A DNA stretch of 64,000 nucleotides from M3007 sp033764075 (GCA_033764075.1 JANRJH010000016.1:1-64000), one strand, 5' to 3'. Numbered from the stretch's first letter, positions 43,310-52,634 are shown. The notes: generated by a model not told the origin, from the sequence alone. A program made the numbers and translations.

Positions 43310-44704
43310 ATGGATTTCCGCACCGAAAAAGACACCATGGGCAAAGTGCAGGTTCCTGCACACGTATACTGGGGCGCCCAGACCCAGCGCTCGATTGAAA
43401 ACTTCAAGATCGCGCGTGAGACAAACAGGATGCCCATCGAGATCATCCGGGCGTTTGCCTACCTGAAAAAGGCGGCGGCGCTCACCAACCTGGAGGCGGG
43501 TGTGCTGCCCCAGGAAAAGTGCGACCTGATTGGCCGTGTATGCGACGAGATCCTGGAAGGCAAGCTCGACGACCAGTTTCCGCTGGTGGTGTGGCAAACC
43601 GGCTCCGGCACCCAGAGCAACATGAACGTAAACGAAGTGGTGGCCTACCGCGCCCACGTGCTGAACGGGGGGGCGCTGACCGACGAGCAGAAGATTGTGC
43701 ACCCGAACGACGACGTGAACAAGTCCCAGTCGTCCAACGATACCTTCCCCACCGCCATGCACATCGCCGCGTACAAGATGCTCGTGGAGGTCACCCTGCC
43801 GGGCATCGAGCAGTTGCGCGACACGCTCAAAGCCAAATCGGAAGCGTTTATGGACGTGGTCAAGATCGGCCGCACCCACTTCATGGACGCCACGCCGCTG
43901 ACGCTTGGTCAGGAGTTCTCCGGGTACGTCGCCCAGCTCGACCACGCCCTGCGCGCCATTCGCAACAGCCTGCCCCACCTGAGCGAGCTGGCACTCGGCG
44001 GCACGGCGGTGGGCACGGGCATCAACACCCCCAAAGGCTATTCGGAAAACGTGGCGCGCCACATAGCCGCCCTTACCGGGTTGCCCTTCGTCACGGCGCC
44101 CAACAAATTTGAGGCCCTGGCCGCCCACGACGGCATCGTGGAGTCCCACGGCGCCCTCAAAACCTGCGCGGTGAGCCTCATGAAAATCGCCAACGACATC
44201 CGCATGTTGTCCTCCGGCCCGCGCTCGGGCATCGGCGAGATTTTTATCCCCGACAACGAACCCGGCTCCTCCATCATGCCCGGCAAAGTGAACCCCACCC
44301 AGTGCGAGGCGCTCACCATGGTGGCTGCCCAGGTGATGGGCAACGACGTGGCCATCAACATCGGCGGCGCCAACGGCCACTTCGAACTCAACGTGTTCAA
44401 GCCGGTGATGATCTACAACTTCCTGCACTCGGCCCGACTCATCGGCGAGGCCTGCGTGTCGTTTACCGACAAGTGCGCCGCCGGCATAGAACCCCTGCAC
44501 GACAACATCGCCAGGCACGTGAACAACTCCCTGATGCTGGTCACCGCGCTCAACACCAAAATCGGATACTACAAAGCGGCCGAGATCGCCCAGAAAGCGC
44601 ATAAGGAAGGGCTCACGCTCAAGGAATCGGCGCTGGCGCTGGGGTACCTGACCTCGGAGGAGTTTGATGCGTGGGTGAAGCCGGAGGATATGGTGGGTCG
44701 GTGA
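43310..44704 (+). CDS. fumC: Fumarate hydratase, class II
   Basis: 464 aa. TCA-cycle fumarase of the fumarase/aspartase superfamily. Signature GSSIMPGKVNPTQCE (~318-332), substrate phrases GSGTQSNMNVNEV (~99-111), SQSSNDTFPTAMHIA and GRTHFMDATPLTLGQEF with catalytic His. Start at 43310 (MDFRTEKDTMGKVQVPAHVY), normal for class II enzymes. Confidence 0.96.
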   Translation: MDFRTEKDTMGKVQVPAHVYWGAQTQRSIENFKIARETNRMPIEIIRAFAYLKKAAALTNLEAGVLPQEKCDLIGRVCDEILEGKLDDQFPLVVWQTGSGTQSNMNVNEVVAYRAHVLNGGALTDEQKIVHPNDDVNKSQSSNDTFPTAMHIAAYKMLVEVTLPGIEQLRDTLKAKSEAFMDVVKIGRTHFMDATPLTLGQEFSGYVAQLDHALRAIRNSLPHLSELALGGTAVGTGINTPKGYSENVARHIAALTGLPFVTAPNKFEALAAHDGIVESHGALKTCAVSLMKIANDIRMLSSGPRSGIGEIFIPDNEPGSSIMPGKVNPTQCEALTMVAAQVMGNDVAINIGGANGHFELNVFKPVMIYNFLHSARLIGEACVSFTDKCAAGIEPLHDNIARHVNNSLMLVTALNTKIGYYKAAEIAQKAHKEGLTLKESALALGYLTSEEFDAWVKPEDMVGR

Positions 44705-44828
44705 GCGGAAACATGACGCATGTTTGGGGAGCCGGTTTTTTGTCCATGTGCGGCGGGGTTTGCATTGCCTTTGAAACTATTCAAAGGCGATTTGCCAACG
44801 TAGATACTGCCGGTAAAAAAACAACGCT

Positions 44829-45992
44829 ATGCCCATTCGCCTGTTCTTGCGCTGCACCGGGTTCATCTGGTGGCTTTGCGCCAACCTGATTGCCGTCGCC
44901 GGCACAGCCCAAACCCCTCCAGATGCTTTGCGCCTTTCTGAAGGAAATAGCGCCTATTTCCGGCACATCAATCTGGCTGCGCGGGCCATTTACCGCAATG
45001 AATTTGCGGTTGCCGCTGCACAGTACGACAGTGCTTTCCGGCATCGCACCCATCCCTTTTTCGTCGACCTGCAAAATGCCCTGCTGGTGAACAGCAAAAC
45101 GGGGCGGCACCGACAAAACGATCTCCTGTTGGAAAAACTGATGCTGGACAAGCGGCTCCATTCCGCCGCGCTGTACCGCTTCATGCCCATCGAACTGCTC
45201 GATGAACAAAACCGCGGCCGGGTAGCTCGTCTGGAACCCGCAGCGCTCGAAAAAAATGCCAAACCCCATCCCTGGGCCGATGCCCTGCGCGAAATGTACG
45301 AAACCAGCCAGTTTGTGCTTCGTTCGGATGCCTATACCAACAATTATGTCCGCACGAAGGATAGCCTCGACAACCTGCACATCATTCGTTTTGTGCAACT
45401 ATGCAGGCAGTATGGCTTCCCCACCGAGGAAATGACCGGGATCGTGTATGACGACGAAAAAGACTGGCAATTCGTACTGCCCCATTTGCTGCAGGAATTT
45501 TTGAGCGGGCGCAACCGACAACACCGGAAAACACTCCTGCCCCTGCTCGACAGTGCCCTGCACGACGGCGCCCTGCACCCCTCCGTTTACGCATCCCTGA
45601 TGGACTACGCCAATGCGAATCGCGACCACTATCTGCCGCCAAACCCGGCGTTCAACTACCTGAACACCACCATTAATACCATTCGCGGCCGTGTCTACCG
45701 GCCCTTTGTGTACTATTCCGACAGCCTCATGCAGGAGGTGAACGCCAACCGGAGCGCCATCGGGCTCGATTCGTTCCACGTCGTGCAGCGACAAGTGGTC
45801 TGCCAGACTTTTTTTCCGCAAAAACACCAGGGACAACGCATCATACATATGTATCCCTTTGCCCGGATCGACGAAATGCCGGGCGGGTTTGTACAATACG
45901 CTTTTGAAAGAGAAGGTTTAGCGCTGGATTCGTATGAAATAGGGGTGGGGCGGATACTGTCGGAATGTGGGTGTGAACAGAAGGTATATTAA
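44829..45992 (+). CDS. Hypothetical secreted protein
   Basis: 387 aa with a signal peptide (cleavage near TAQTP, ~28). The N-terminal ~130 residues are helical with a TPR-like AARAIYRNEFAVAAAQYDSAF; the rest is mixed, with Tyr/His-rich patches, a conserved-looking IRGRVYRPFVYYSDSLMQEVN, and two Cys near the end (ECGCEQKVY). No known family recognised. Convergent with gpmI (10 bp). Confidence 0.7.
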   Translation: MPIRLFLRCTGFIWWLCANLIAVAGTAQTPPDALRLSEGNSAYFRHINLAARAIYRNEFAVAAAQYDSAFRHRTHPFFVDLQNALLVNSKTGRHRQNDLLLEKLMLDKRLHSAALYRFMPIELLDEQNRGRVARLEPAALEKNAKPHPWADALREMYETSQFVLRSDAYTNNYVRTKDSLDNLHIIRFVQLCRQYGFPTEEMTGIVYDDEKDWQFVLPHLLQEFLSGRNRQHRKTLLPLLDSALHDGALHPSVYASLMDYANANRDHYLPPNPAFNYLNTTINTIRGRVYRPFVYYSDSLMQEVNANRSAIGLDSFHVVQRQVVCQTFFPQKHQGQRIIHMYPFARIDEMPGGFVQYAFEREGLALDSYEIGVGRILSECGCEQKVY

Positions 45993-46002
45993 GGCTAGCT
46001 GC

Positions 46003-47544
46003 TCAATCCACCAGGCACTCCCCGGCCATCACCCCCGGCTTTTGCATGCCCATCAGGGCCATCAGGGTCGGGGCTACGTCCGCCAGTCGGCCATTGCGCA
46101 CCGTCAATGCCTTTCCGGCGGAGGTCACCACAATGCACGGCACCGGGTTTTTGGTGTGGGCGGTATTGGGCGAGCCGTCGTCGTTGATCATGTAGTCGGA
46201 GTTGCCGTGGTCGGCGATGAGCACGCAGGCGTATTGGTGCTCCAGCGCCAGGGGGACGATGGCGCTCAGGCACTGGTCGACCGTTTCGGCGGCTTTCATG
46301 GCGGCGGCGAACACGCCGGTATGGCCCACCATGTCGGTGTTGGCGAAGTTCAGGCAGATGAAGTCGGGCTCGTTTTGGCGGATGTCGGCGAGTACGGCGT
46401 CGCGGATGTCGAAGGCGCTCATCTCCGGCTGCAGGTCGTAGGTGGCCACCTTGGGCGAGGGGCACAAAATGCGGCGTTCACCGGGGAATTCGGCCTCGCG
46501 CCCACCGGAGAAAAAGAAGGTCACGTGCGGGTACTTTTCCGTTTCGGCGATGCGCAGTTGTGTTTTTCCGGCCACCGACAGCGCTTCGCCCAGCGTCATC
46601 TGCACGTCGTCTTTTTCGTACATGACACGCACGTTTTGAAAGGCGTCGTCGTAGCGGGTCATGGTCACGTAGTGCAGGTCGGGCACTGCCGCCATGCCGT
46701 GCTCGGGCAGGTCTTGCTGGCTGAGTACTTGTGTGAGTTCGCGCAAGCGATCCGTCCGGAAGTTAAAACAAACAACAACATCCCCCGCCGCTACGCGACA
46801 TTCCGCATTCCGCATTCCGCATTCCGCATTCGAAAGGGGCTTCAGGAATTCGTCGGTCACCCCATCGGCATAGCTTTGGCGGATGGCATCGGGAAACTTG
46901 TCCACGGCCTGTCCTTCGCCGTTCACCAGCAGGTCGTAGGCGAGTTTGACCCGTTCCCAGCGTTTGTCGCGGTCCATGGCGTAGTAGCGGCCGATCACGG
47001 AGGCCAGTTGCACGGGTGTGTTGTGGATGTGGTCGAGCAGTTCCTGGATGAAGCCGGCGCCGCTCTGGGGGTCGCAGTCGCGCCCGTCGGTGAAGGCGTG
47101 TATGGCCACGCGGGTGTTGCCCTCGGCCACGGCGATGTCGCACAGCGCTTTGAGGTGTTCGATGTGGGAGTGCACGCCGCCGTCGGACACCAGGCCGAGA
47201 AAATGCACTGTTTTGTTGTTTTCGCGCGCGTGCCGCAGGGCTTCGAGCAGTACGGGGTTGGTGTGCAATTCCTTGTCGCGGATGGCCTTGTTGATGCGCG
47301 CCAGCTCCTGCCACACGATACGACCTGCGCCGATGTTGAGGTGGCCCACTTCGGAGTTTCCCATTTGGCCGTCGGGCAGCCCCACGTCCTCGCCATGGGT
47401 CACCAGGGTGCTCCAGGGATAGTTTTGCATCAGGCTGTCCATGTAAGGGGTGTTCGCCTGGCGGATGGCGTCGGCTTCAGGCTTGGGGCCGAGCCCCCAG
47501 CCGTCGAGGATGAGTAAAAAAGCGCGTGGGAAAGTGGGTAACAT
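46003..47544 (-). CDS. gpmI: 2,3-bisphosphoglycerate-independent phosphoglycerate mutase
   Basis: 513 aa. Alkaline-phosphatase-superfamily mutase of glycolysis. LILDGWGLG (metal Asp), catalytic Ser in MGNSEVGHLNIGAGR (~62), DGRDCDPQSG, CFNFRTDRLRELT and NTDMVGHTG / IADHGNSDYM metal-site phrases are complete. Residues ~236-249 (NAECGMRNAECRV) are encoded by a 7-bp tandem repeat that sits in a loop normally occupied by an unrelated sequence of nearly the same length. Start at 47544. Confidence 0.95.
   Translation of the reverse strand: MLPTFPRAFLLILDGWGLGPKPEADAIRQANTPYMDSLMQNYPWSTLVTHGEDVGLPDGQMGNSEVGHLNIGAGRIVWQELARINKAIRDKELHTNPVLLEALRHARENNKTVHFLGLVSDGGVHSHIEHLKALCDIAVAEGNTRVAIHAFTDGRDCDPQSGAGFIQELLDHIHNTPVQLASVIGRYYAMDRDKRWERVKLAYDLLVNGEGQAVDKFPDAIRQSYADGVTDEFLKPLSNAECGMRNAECRVAAGDVVVCFNFRTDRLRELTQVLSQQDLPEHGMAAVPDLHYVTMTRYDDAFQNVRVMYEKDDVQMTLGEALSVAGKTQLRIAETEKYPHVTFFFSGGREAEFPGERRILCPSPKVATYDLQPEMSAFDIRDAVLADIRQNEPDFICLNFANTDMVGHTGVFAAAMKAAETVDQCLSAIVPLALEHQYACVLIADHGNSDYMINDDGSPNTAHTKNPVPCIVVTSAGKALTVRNGRLADVAPTLMALMGMQKPGVMAGECLVD
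46800..46832. repeat. 7-bp tandem repeat inside gpmI
   Basis: Four units of ATTCCGC and a partial fifth. Seven-base units give a seven-residue protein period (NAECGMR). The same heptamer forms the arms of an inverted repeat at 60557-60654. Confidence 0.9.
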
Positions 47545-47560
47545 GTCGATAATTTGTGCC

Positions 47561-47600
47561 AAAAATAAAAAAACCCGCCCGATCATTGCATCGGCGGGTT
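47561..47600 (-). terminator. Terminator of the candidate minus-strand ncRNA
   Basis: On the minus strand: AACCCGCC-GATG ... ATCG-GGCGGGTT (11 pairs with one bulge), then TTTTTTTATTTTT. The final TATTTTTG, at + 47562-47569 on the minus strand, is also a plausible -7 box for gpmI. Confidence 0.85.
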
Positions 47601-47724
47601 AAAAGAAATGCTCTATGTGCTCAACCTGTTGATTGTGTTTATTTGCGCCGTTGGTTTGCGGCTGCGGGTACTCAAGGGTGTTATACGGGTCTATCAGCCA
47701 CCTGCGATCTTTCTCGCTTGTTGA
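47563..47724 (-). ncRNA. Candidate ncRNA upstream of gpmI
   Basis: About 160 nt on the minus strand, from a TACCTTTG promoter box (+ 47730-47737) to the terminator. It has no significant reading frame. Possible internal helices are GCCG/CGGC around CAAACCAA and GGCUG/CAGCC. Size and position would allow 6S-like or other regulatory RNA, but I do not recognise a family signature. Confidence 0.5.
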
Positions 47725-47729
47725 TGGCA

Positions 47730-47737
47730 CAAAGGTA
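47730..47737 (-). promoter_or_regulatory. Promoter -7 box TACCTTTG of the candidate ncRNA
   Basis: Exact consensus on the minus strand; no coding start follows within the next 180 bp, so it is assigned to the ncRNA. No -33 TTG seen. Confidence 0.55.
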
Positions 47738-47888
47738 AAACGAAATATTCATTGGTGTATTGCGTAATTGTTAAGTTTTCGCAGAATTTAATTTTTAACA
47801 ACTGGGTAGATTTTTATTAAAATGATAAATTGGTATAAATTTAATAAAAAACAATATAAATACAGAATTTAATTCCTAAAGCATGGCG
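47738..47888. other. A/T-rich stretch after hemW
   Basis: 150 bp of very A/T-rich sequence without coding capacity between the hemW stop and the ncRNA promoter; probably promoter upstream DNA. Confidence 0.4.
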
Positions 47889-49022
47889 TCATTCCGTCAT
47901 GAATAAGGATGCGGCGAGGCCATCGGCGCGAAATTTTCCTGAGCGGGTAAGTTGCCAGGCGCCCTGTGCATCGCGTTGGAGGAGATTTTGGGCGGCAAAC
48001 TGGGTCGCCTCCCGCTCGAAATGCTCGTAAAAAGAGGCGCCAAAAGCGCGAATGTCGTCCGGCAAACATCCCCAGTGGGTGCGCAGACGCGTCATGACGT
48101 ACTCATTGTAGCGCATAACCGGGGTGATCTGCTCGCGTTCGAACGGCACGGTGTTTTCCTGAAGCGAACGGATATACCGGGCGTTGTTGCCGACGTTCCA
48201 TTGCCGGCTCCCGATGTCGTAGGAGTGGGCGGAGGGGCCAATGCCCAGATAAGGCTCACCGAGCCAGTAATTGCTGTTGTGCCGCGACAGGCGCCCCGGA
48301 CGGGCAAAGTTGGATATCTCGTAATGTTGAAATCCTTCCGCTTCCAACGCCTGCATCAGGTATTCAAATTGCCGCAGCGCCGTCTCCTCGTCAACGGGCT
48401 TTTCCTTTCCTTTTTTCACGAAATGGTGCAGCGCCGTGCCTTCCTCTATGGTCAGGCAATAAGCGGAGATGTGTGGGACGCCGTAATCGAGCAGGGTGCG
48501 GATGTTGTCGGCCCAGTCGCGATCGGATCCTCCGGGCAGCCCGTAGATCAGGTCCGCCGTCCAGTTGTCGAAACCGGCGCCGGCCACGCGTTCGAGGCAG
48601 GCATGCGACTCCCTGGCCTGGTGCGCCCGGTTCATCCACCGCAGGTCCTCGTCGCGGAACGATTGAATGCCGATGCTCAGCCGGTTAACCGGTGTATAGG
48701 CTCGCAAGTCATTCACTTTTTCCGCGTCCAGGTCGTCGGGATTGGCTTCCAGCGTGATCTCAGCGCCTTCCGACACCGTATATATGCGTTCAATGGCGTC
48801 GAACAGGGCCACCAGCTCGGCGGTGCTGAGCAACGACGGCGTGCCCCCCCCGAGGTAAACGGTGTCCAGGCGTTGTCCCCCCAGGTAATCGCGCTGCAGC
48901 GCCAACTCTCGGTGCAAGGCCGCCAACAACTCGTCTTTCGACTGGAGCGAAGTCGAAAAATGAAAATTGCAGTAGTGGCAGGCTTTTTTGCAGAACGGGA
49001 TGTGGAGGTAGAGGCCGGGCAT
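47889..49022 (-). CDS. hemW: Radical SAM heme chaperone HemW
   Basis: 377 aa. Radical SAM cluster motif HIPFCKKACHYCNFHF (C-x3-C-x2-C, ~8-20), GGGTPSLLS (~60-68), LEANPDDLD, SIGIQSF and the C-terminal HemN-type domain with NYWLGEPYLGIGPSAHSYD. HemW delivers heme to respiratory proteins and is not a coproporphyrinogen oxidase. Start at 49022 (MPGLYLHIPF); the longer frame upstream is repeat DNA and should not be included. The gene lies directly downstream of a 10-unit repeat array. Confidence 0.93.
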   Translation of the reverse strand: MPGLYLHIPFCKKACHYCNFHFSTSLQSKDELLAALHRELALQRDYLGGQRLDTVYLGGGTPSLLSTAELVALFDAIERIYTVSEGAEITLEANPDDLDAEKVNDLRAYTPVNRLSIGIQSFRDEDLRWMNRAHQARESHACLERVAGAGFDNWTADLIYGLPGGSDRDWADNIRTLLDYGVPHISAYCLTIEEGTALHHFVKKGKEKPVDEETALRQFEYLMQALEAEGFQHYEISNFARPGRLSRHNSNYWLGEPYLGIGPSAHSYDIGSRQWNVGNNARYIRSLQENTVPFEREQITPVMRYNEYVMTRLRTHWGCLPDDIRAFGASFYEHFEREATQFAAQNLLQRDAQGAWQLTRSGKFRADGLAASLFMTE

Positions 49023-49040
49023 GGAAAGGGATTCGGTTTT

Positions 49041-49894
49041 TTTTAATAAACCACAGCGTGCGCGGAGGTTACACGGAGGCACACGGAGTAGTATTCCTCT
49101 GTGCCTTCCTCTGCGTCCTCTGCGTTTTTTTTTTAAATAAACCACAGAGTGCGCGGAGGTTACGCGGAGGCACACGGAGTAGTATTTCTCTGTGCCTTCC
49201 TCTGCGTCCTCTGAGTCCTCTGCGGTTTTTTTTAATAAACCACAGAGTGCGCGGAGGTTACGCGGAGGCACACGGAGTAGTATTCCTCTGTGCCTTCCTC
49301 TGCGTTTTTTTTTAATAAACCACAGAGTGCGCGGAGGTTACGCGGAGGCACACGGAGTAGTATTTCTCTGTGCCTTCCTCTGCGTTTTTTTTTAAATAAA
49401 CCACAGAGTGCGCGGAGGTTACGCGGAGGCACACGGAGTAGTATTTCGCTGTGCCTTCCTCTGCGTCCTCTGAGTCCTCTGCGGTTTTTTTTAATAAACC
49501 ACAGAGTGCGCGGAGGTTACGCGGAGGCACACGGAGTAGTATTTCTCTGTGCCTTCCTCTGAGTCCTCTGCGGTTTTTTTTTAATAAACCACAGAGTGCG
49601 CGGAGGTTACGCGGAGGCACACGGAGTAGTATTCCTCTGTGCCTTCCTCTGCGTCCTCTGCGGTTTTTTTTAATAAACCACAGAGTGCGCGGAGGTTACG
49701 CGGAGGCACACGGAGTAGTATTTCTCTGTGCCTTCCTCTGCGTCCTCTGCGGTTTTTTTTAATAAACCACAGAGTGCGCGGAGGCTACACGGAGGCACAC
49801 GGAGTAGTATTCCTCTGTGCCTTCCTCTGCGTCCTCTGCGGTTTTTTTTAATAAACCACAGCGTGCGCGGAGGTTACGCGGAGGCACACGGAGG
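49041..49894. repeat. Tandem array of ten 80-98 bp hairpin units
   Basis: Units begin AATAAACCACAG; CCACAG occurs at 49051, 49142, 49240, 49320, 49401, 49499, 49589, 49678, 49767 and 49856, giving spacings of 91, 98, 80, 81, 98, 90, 89, 89 and 89. Each complete unit has CACAGAGTGCGCGGAGGTTA, GCGGAGGCACACGGAGTAG, then CTCTGTGCCTTCCTCTGCGT and an 8-10 T run. The two halves are imperfect inverted repeats, and length varies by 9-bp CTCTGnGTC blocks. The last unit is truncated. It produces spurious frames on both strands. Confidence 0.95.
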
Positions 49895-50704
49895 CTAAGG
49901 GCTATGCCGGAGCAGGTGTTGGAAGGCCGGCTCCAGGGTGCGGAACGTGCGTTCATCCACCATCAGGTTTCCGTACCACACCTTTTCGTAAATTCCGGTG
50001 GCTTCGCGGAAAGGTTCAGCCAGGGTATGGGTGCGCATTTCCATGAGGTAGCTCCGGTTGGTTTTGTGCCGCGCCCAGGCGATGGCCTTTTTTTGGGAAA
50101 GGGACTGAATGACCATGAGGAAGTACACGCGTATGGCTTGCGACCACGCTTTGTTTTGTATGGCCTCTTTCAGGAACCCTTCCAGCTCGGTTTCGTCGAG
50201 AAATTGGTCAAGGTTTTCCCAGTTGATCTCCACACCGCTCCTGCTGATTTGCCGGTTCCGCGGTTGTTTATAGAGGAAATACAAGCCGTAGGCCATGCCG
50301 GCAACGGCCAGGAGAATGGTGAGGGTTTGTACGATGTTGCCCAGACCGGCGAAGACGTCGCTGAGCCAGTTCCAGTTTTTGCCGGCGCCCGGTTCGTAGG
50401 GCGTTGCCTCTTGCGTTTTCCGGTCTCTAATTTTTTTTCGGTCCCGGCTGTAGTCCAGATCACGCGTGGCAGCGGCCCAGTCCACGCTCCGGCTTCCCTG
50501 TTCCGGCCGTTCGCTCACGTATGGCGGGGCAGGTTCCGGTTCCGGTGTCTCCTCTGCCTCCTCGGTCAGGTAAACGGAGTCCTCCAAAACATACTCCTGT
50601 TCGGGTACAAGCACCTCGTCGGGCAGGTCATCCTGGGTCCGTCCCGGGATGGTCGGAAGCAGGAAAAGGAGCAGCATCAATATGTTGTTTGGCTTCATCA
50701 CCAT
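49895..50704 (-). CDS. DUF4129-domain membrane protein
   Basis: 269 aa (267 from the second ATG at 50698). Signal peptide, an acidic Glu/Pro linker (~30-65), one membrane helix (~125-148, IVQTLTILLAVAGMAYGLYFLY) and a C-terminal DUF4129 domain (NWENLDQFLDETELEGFLKE, AIRVYFLMVIQSLSQKK, WARHKTNRSYLMEM). In this phylum DUF4129 proteins occur in SpoIIM/RDD/DUF58/MoxR clusters of unknown, envelope-related function. Here only the SpoIIM partner is present. Its stop codon abuts the repeat array. Confidence 0.85.
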   Translation of the reverse strand: MVMKPNNILMLLLFLLPTIPGRTQDDLPDEVLVPEQEYVLEDSVYLTEEAEETPEPEPAPPYVSERPEQGSRSVDWAAATRDLDYSRDRKKIRDRKTQEATPYEPGAGKNWNWLSDVFAGLGNIVQTLTILLAVAGMAYGLYFLYKQPRNRQISRSGVEINWENLDQFLDETELEGFLKEAIQNKAWSQAIRVYFLMVIQSLSQKKAIAWARHKTNRSYLMEMRTHTLAEPFREATGIYEKVWYGNLMVDERTFRTLEPAFQHLLRHSP

Positions 50705-50770
50705 GCAGTCGAGACCGGCGTCGTTTGTTTGTCGCTACAGGCAAATTTGCCTGAAGCAGATCCGTGGGCG

Positions 50771-52630
50771 CTACTCCCTGGCCAATCCCCGTATCTGTCG
50801 TTGAGTACCGACTGCCGGAATACCGCGCTGCAGGTGGCGCGCGTCGGCCAGTTCGCGCAAGGAGAAATACAGAAAACCGGCGCTCAGGAAAAGCAGGACA
50901 AATATAAAGTAAAGTATGAAGGCCGCCGCGAAAGTCGTGGTGAACAACGAATACGCGGCCAGAACCCGGCTGCCCGGGGGCACCATCCAAGAGAAAAACT
51001 CCTGGATCACCCGCCAAATGCCGGTATCCAGAAAGAGCATGAGCAGCAGGAGAAAATTGACGAGCAGGAACCCAAGTGTCAGCAGGTCCCACCAACGGGC
51101 AATCTGAAGGGTGCGGCCGATGGCCGCAAACGGATTGGAACGCTCAAAAAACAGCACGGCACACCATAAGCCCAACACCGGCGCCACTCCAATGGCCAGC
51201 AACCATCCCAAAACATTGTATTGAATCTGCACCAGGAAAAACAGCGCGGGCATGGGCAGGATCAGCCAGCCGCCGGACAGCAATGGCGCCCAGCCATCGT
51301 ATTTTTCTTTTTCATCTTCAGGTAATTGTGCGCGAACGGCGCCAAAAGACAACAGTGCCAGCGCCAGGGTGATCGCGGTTTGAACGCCCAGCAAAACATG
51401 GTGCTCGCGGAAACCGAAAAAGTCACGCGCACCATGCAAGGCGCCCAGGTAAAACGTGTGGAACACAAACGGCGGCTCACCATCGGGAGACATGAGCCAC
51501 ACCCCGGCAAGCCCGGTTACCAGGGCCGACACCCCGATCAGCGCCCACAACCGCTGCCCGTGCCGGCGCAACAGGGAAAAGGCGTCGGAAAAAACTTCGC
51601 CCGGGCCTTTAATCTCTGAAAACCGAAACCCATCCCGGCGATCGGGCGGCAACTCCAGATCGTCTGCACCCGTCGGAAAAGCGCCGCGCCGGTATTTGTA
51701 CCACGGCAGCCAAACGAAATAACCGACCATGAACACGAAGGACACCAGGATGAAGAGGGCGCGCACGGGCGCCGGCGTTTCGGTGAAGCGGGTGAGAAAC
51801 CCTTCAAAAAACGCGGCGAGGATAAAAATCGGGATCAGCGCAATGAACATTTTCAGTCCGCGGCGCATACTGATCTGGAATGCCTGCATGCGGGTGTACG
51901 ACCCCGGGAACAACAATCCGCGCCCCATGACCAGCCCGGAAGCGCCGGCCAGCACAATGGCGCCGATCTCGAGCGTACCGTGTATCCAGATGGTCAGGAA
52001 AGATTCCAGGAAAACGCCCTTTTCGACAAAAAAATACTGGAATGCGCCGACCATGATGCCGTTGTACATCAGGATAAACAACGTGCCGATCGACGCCAGT
52101 ACGCCGAAAACGGCGGTGCGCAGGGCCACAAACAGGTTGTTGAGGGCGATGCCGACCGACATGCCCAACGGGTCGTGCTCTTTGTACACCGCCATGGGGT
52201 CGCCCTTTTCGATGTTCGCCTCCGTCATGTCCACATAGCTGTCGCCCAGGATCGTTCGGGCAAAGTCCGGATCAATGATGCTGGACACCACGCCGATGCC
52301 AAACGACAGCACAAAAACGCCAAAAGCCAGCCACACGGCCCGGCGCTCCTCCCGGTACAGCCGCGGCACCTCGTGTGTCCAGAAACGCAGCAGCATTCCG
52401 GAGGGGAGGCGTTTTCCGCGGTAGACGTTGTGGAAGATCCGTTGGGCCAGGCCGTTCAGGTACATGCGCACGGACCGGTTCGGGTAAAAAGTACGCGCAT
52501 AAGAAAGGTCGTCGGTGATCTGGATGAACAGTTCGTTCAGGCGTTCCGGATTGCGCTGTTTATGGCGCAGTATTTCTTCGTATGCCGCCCATTTTTCCTG
52601 GTTTTGCCGTATGAATTGCGTTTCTTTCAT
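50771..52630 (-). CDS. SpoIIM-like integral membrane protein
   Basis: 619 aa. The N-terminal ~100 residues are soluble and helical (MKETQFIRQNQEKWAAYEEI), followed by a stage II sporulation M-like domain (LGMSVGIALNNLFVALRTAV, MYNGIMVGAFQYFF, WIHGTLEIGAIVLAGASGL) and a second polytopic half with about six helices. SpoIIM homologues in non-spore-formers are of unknown role, with channel or scaffold functions proposed. Translationally close to the upstream OMP gene (4 bp) and 66 bp before the DUF4129 gene. Confidence 0.85.
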   Translation of the reverse strand: MKETQFIRQNQEKWAAYEEILRHKQRNPERLNELFIQITDDLSYARTFYPNRSVRMYLNGLAQRIFHNVYRGKRLPSGMLLRFWTHEVPRLYREERRAVWLAFGVFVLSFGIGVVSSIIDPDFARTILGDSYVDMTEANIEKGDPMAVYKEHDPLGMSVGIALNNLFVALRTAVFGVLASIGTLFILMYNGIMVGAFQYFFVEKGVFLESFLTIWIHGTLEIGAIVLAGASGLVMGRGLLFPGSYTRMQAFQISMRRGLKMFIALIPIFILAAFFEGFLTRFTETPAPVRALFILVSFVFMVGYFVWLPWYKYRRGAFPTGADDLELPPDRRDGFRFSEIKGPGEVFSDAFSLLRRHGQRLWALIGVSALVTGLAGVWLMSPDGEPPFVFHTFYLGALHGARDFFGFREHHVLLGVQTAITLALALLSFGAVRAQLPEDEKEKYDGWAPLLSGGWLILPMPALFFLVQIQYNVLGWLLAIGVAPVLGLWCAVLFFERSNPFAAIGRTLQIARWWDLLTLGFLLVNFLLLLMLFLDTGIWRVIQEFFSWMVPPGSRVLAAYSLFTTTFAAAFILYFIFVLLFLSAGFLYFSLRELADARHLQRGIPAVGTQRQIRGLARE

Positions 52631-52634
52631 GACG

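Noticed and set aside
45967..47517. 516-codon plus-strand frame across gpmI
   Set aside because: Antisense shadow of gpmI; His/Gly/Val-rich composition without domain.
47889..49271. Longer hemW reading from 49271
   Set aside because: The extra 83 residues are repeat-array translation; the family N terminus starts at MPGLYLHIPF (49022).
49041..49894. CRISPR array
   Set aside because: Units are contiguous inverted repeats with T-runs, without unique spacers and with no cas genes nearby.
49058..49956. Several short frames with repeated RRLRGGTRSS- or RVPPRNLRALCG-type peptides on both strands
   Set aside because: They are translations of the tandem DNA repeat array; the unit length is not a constant multiple of three.
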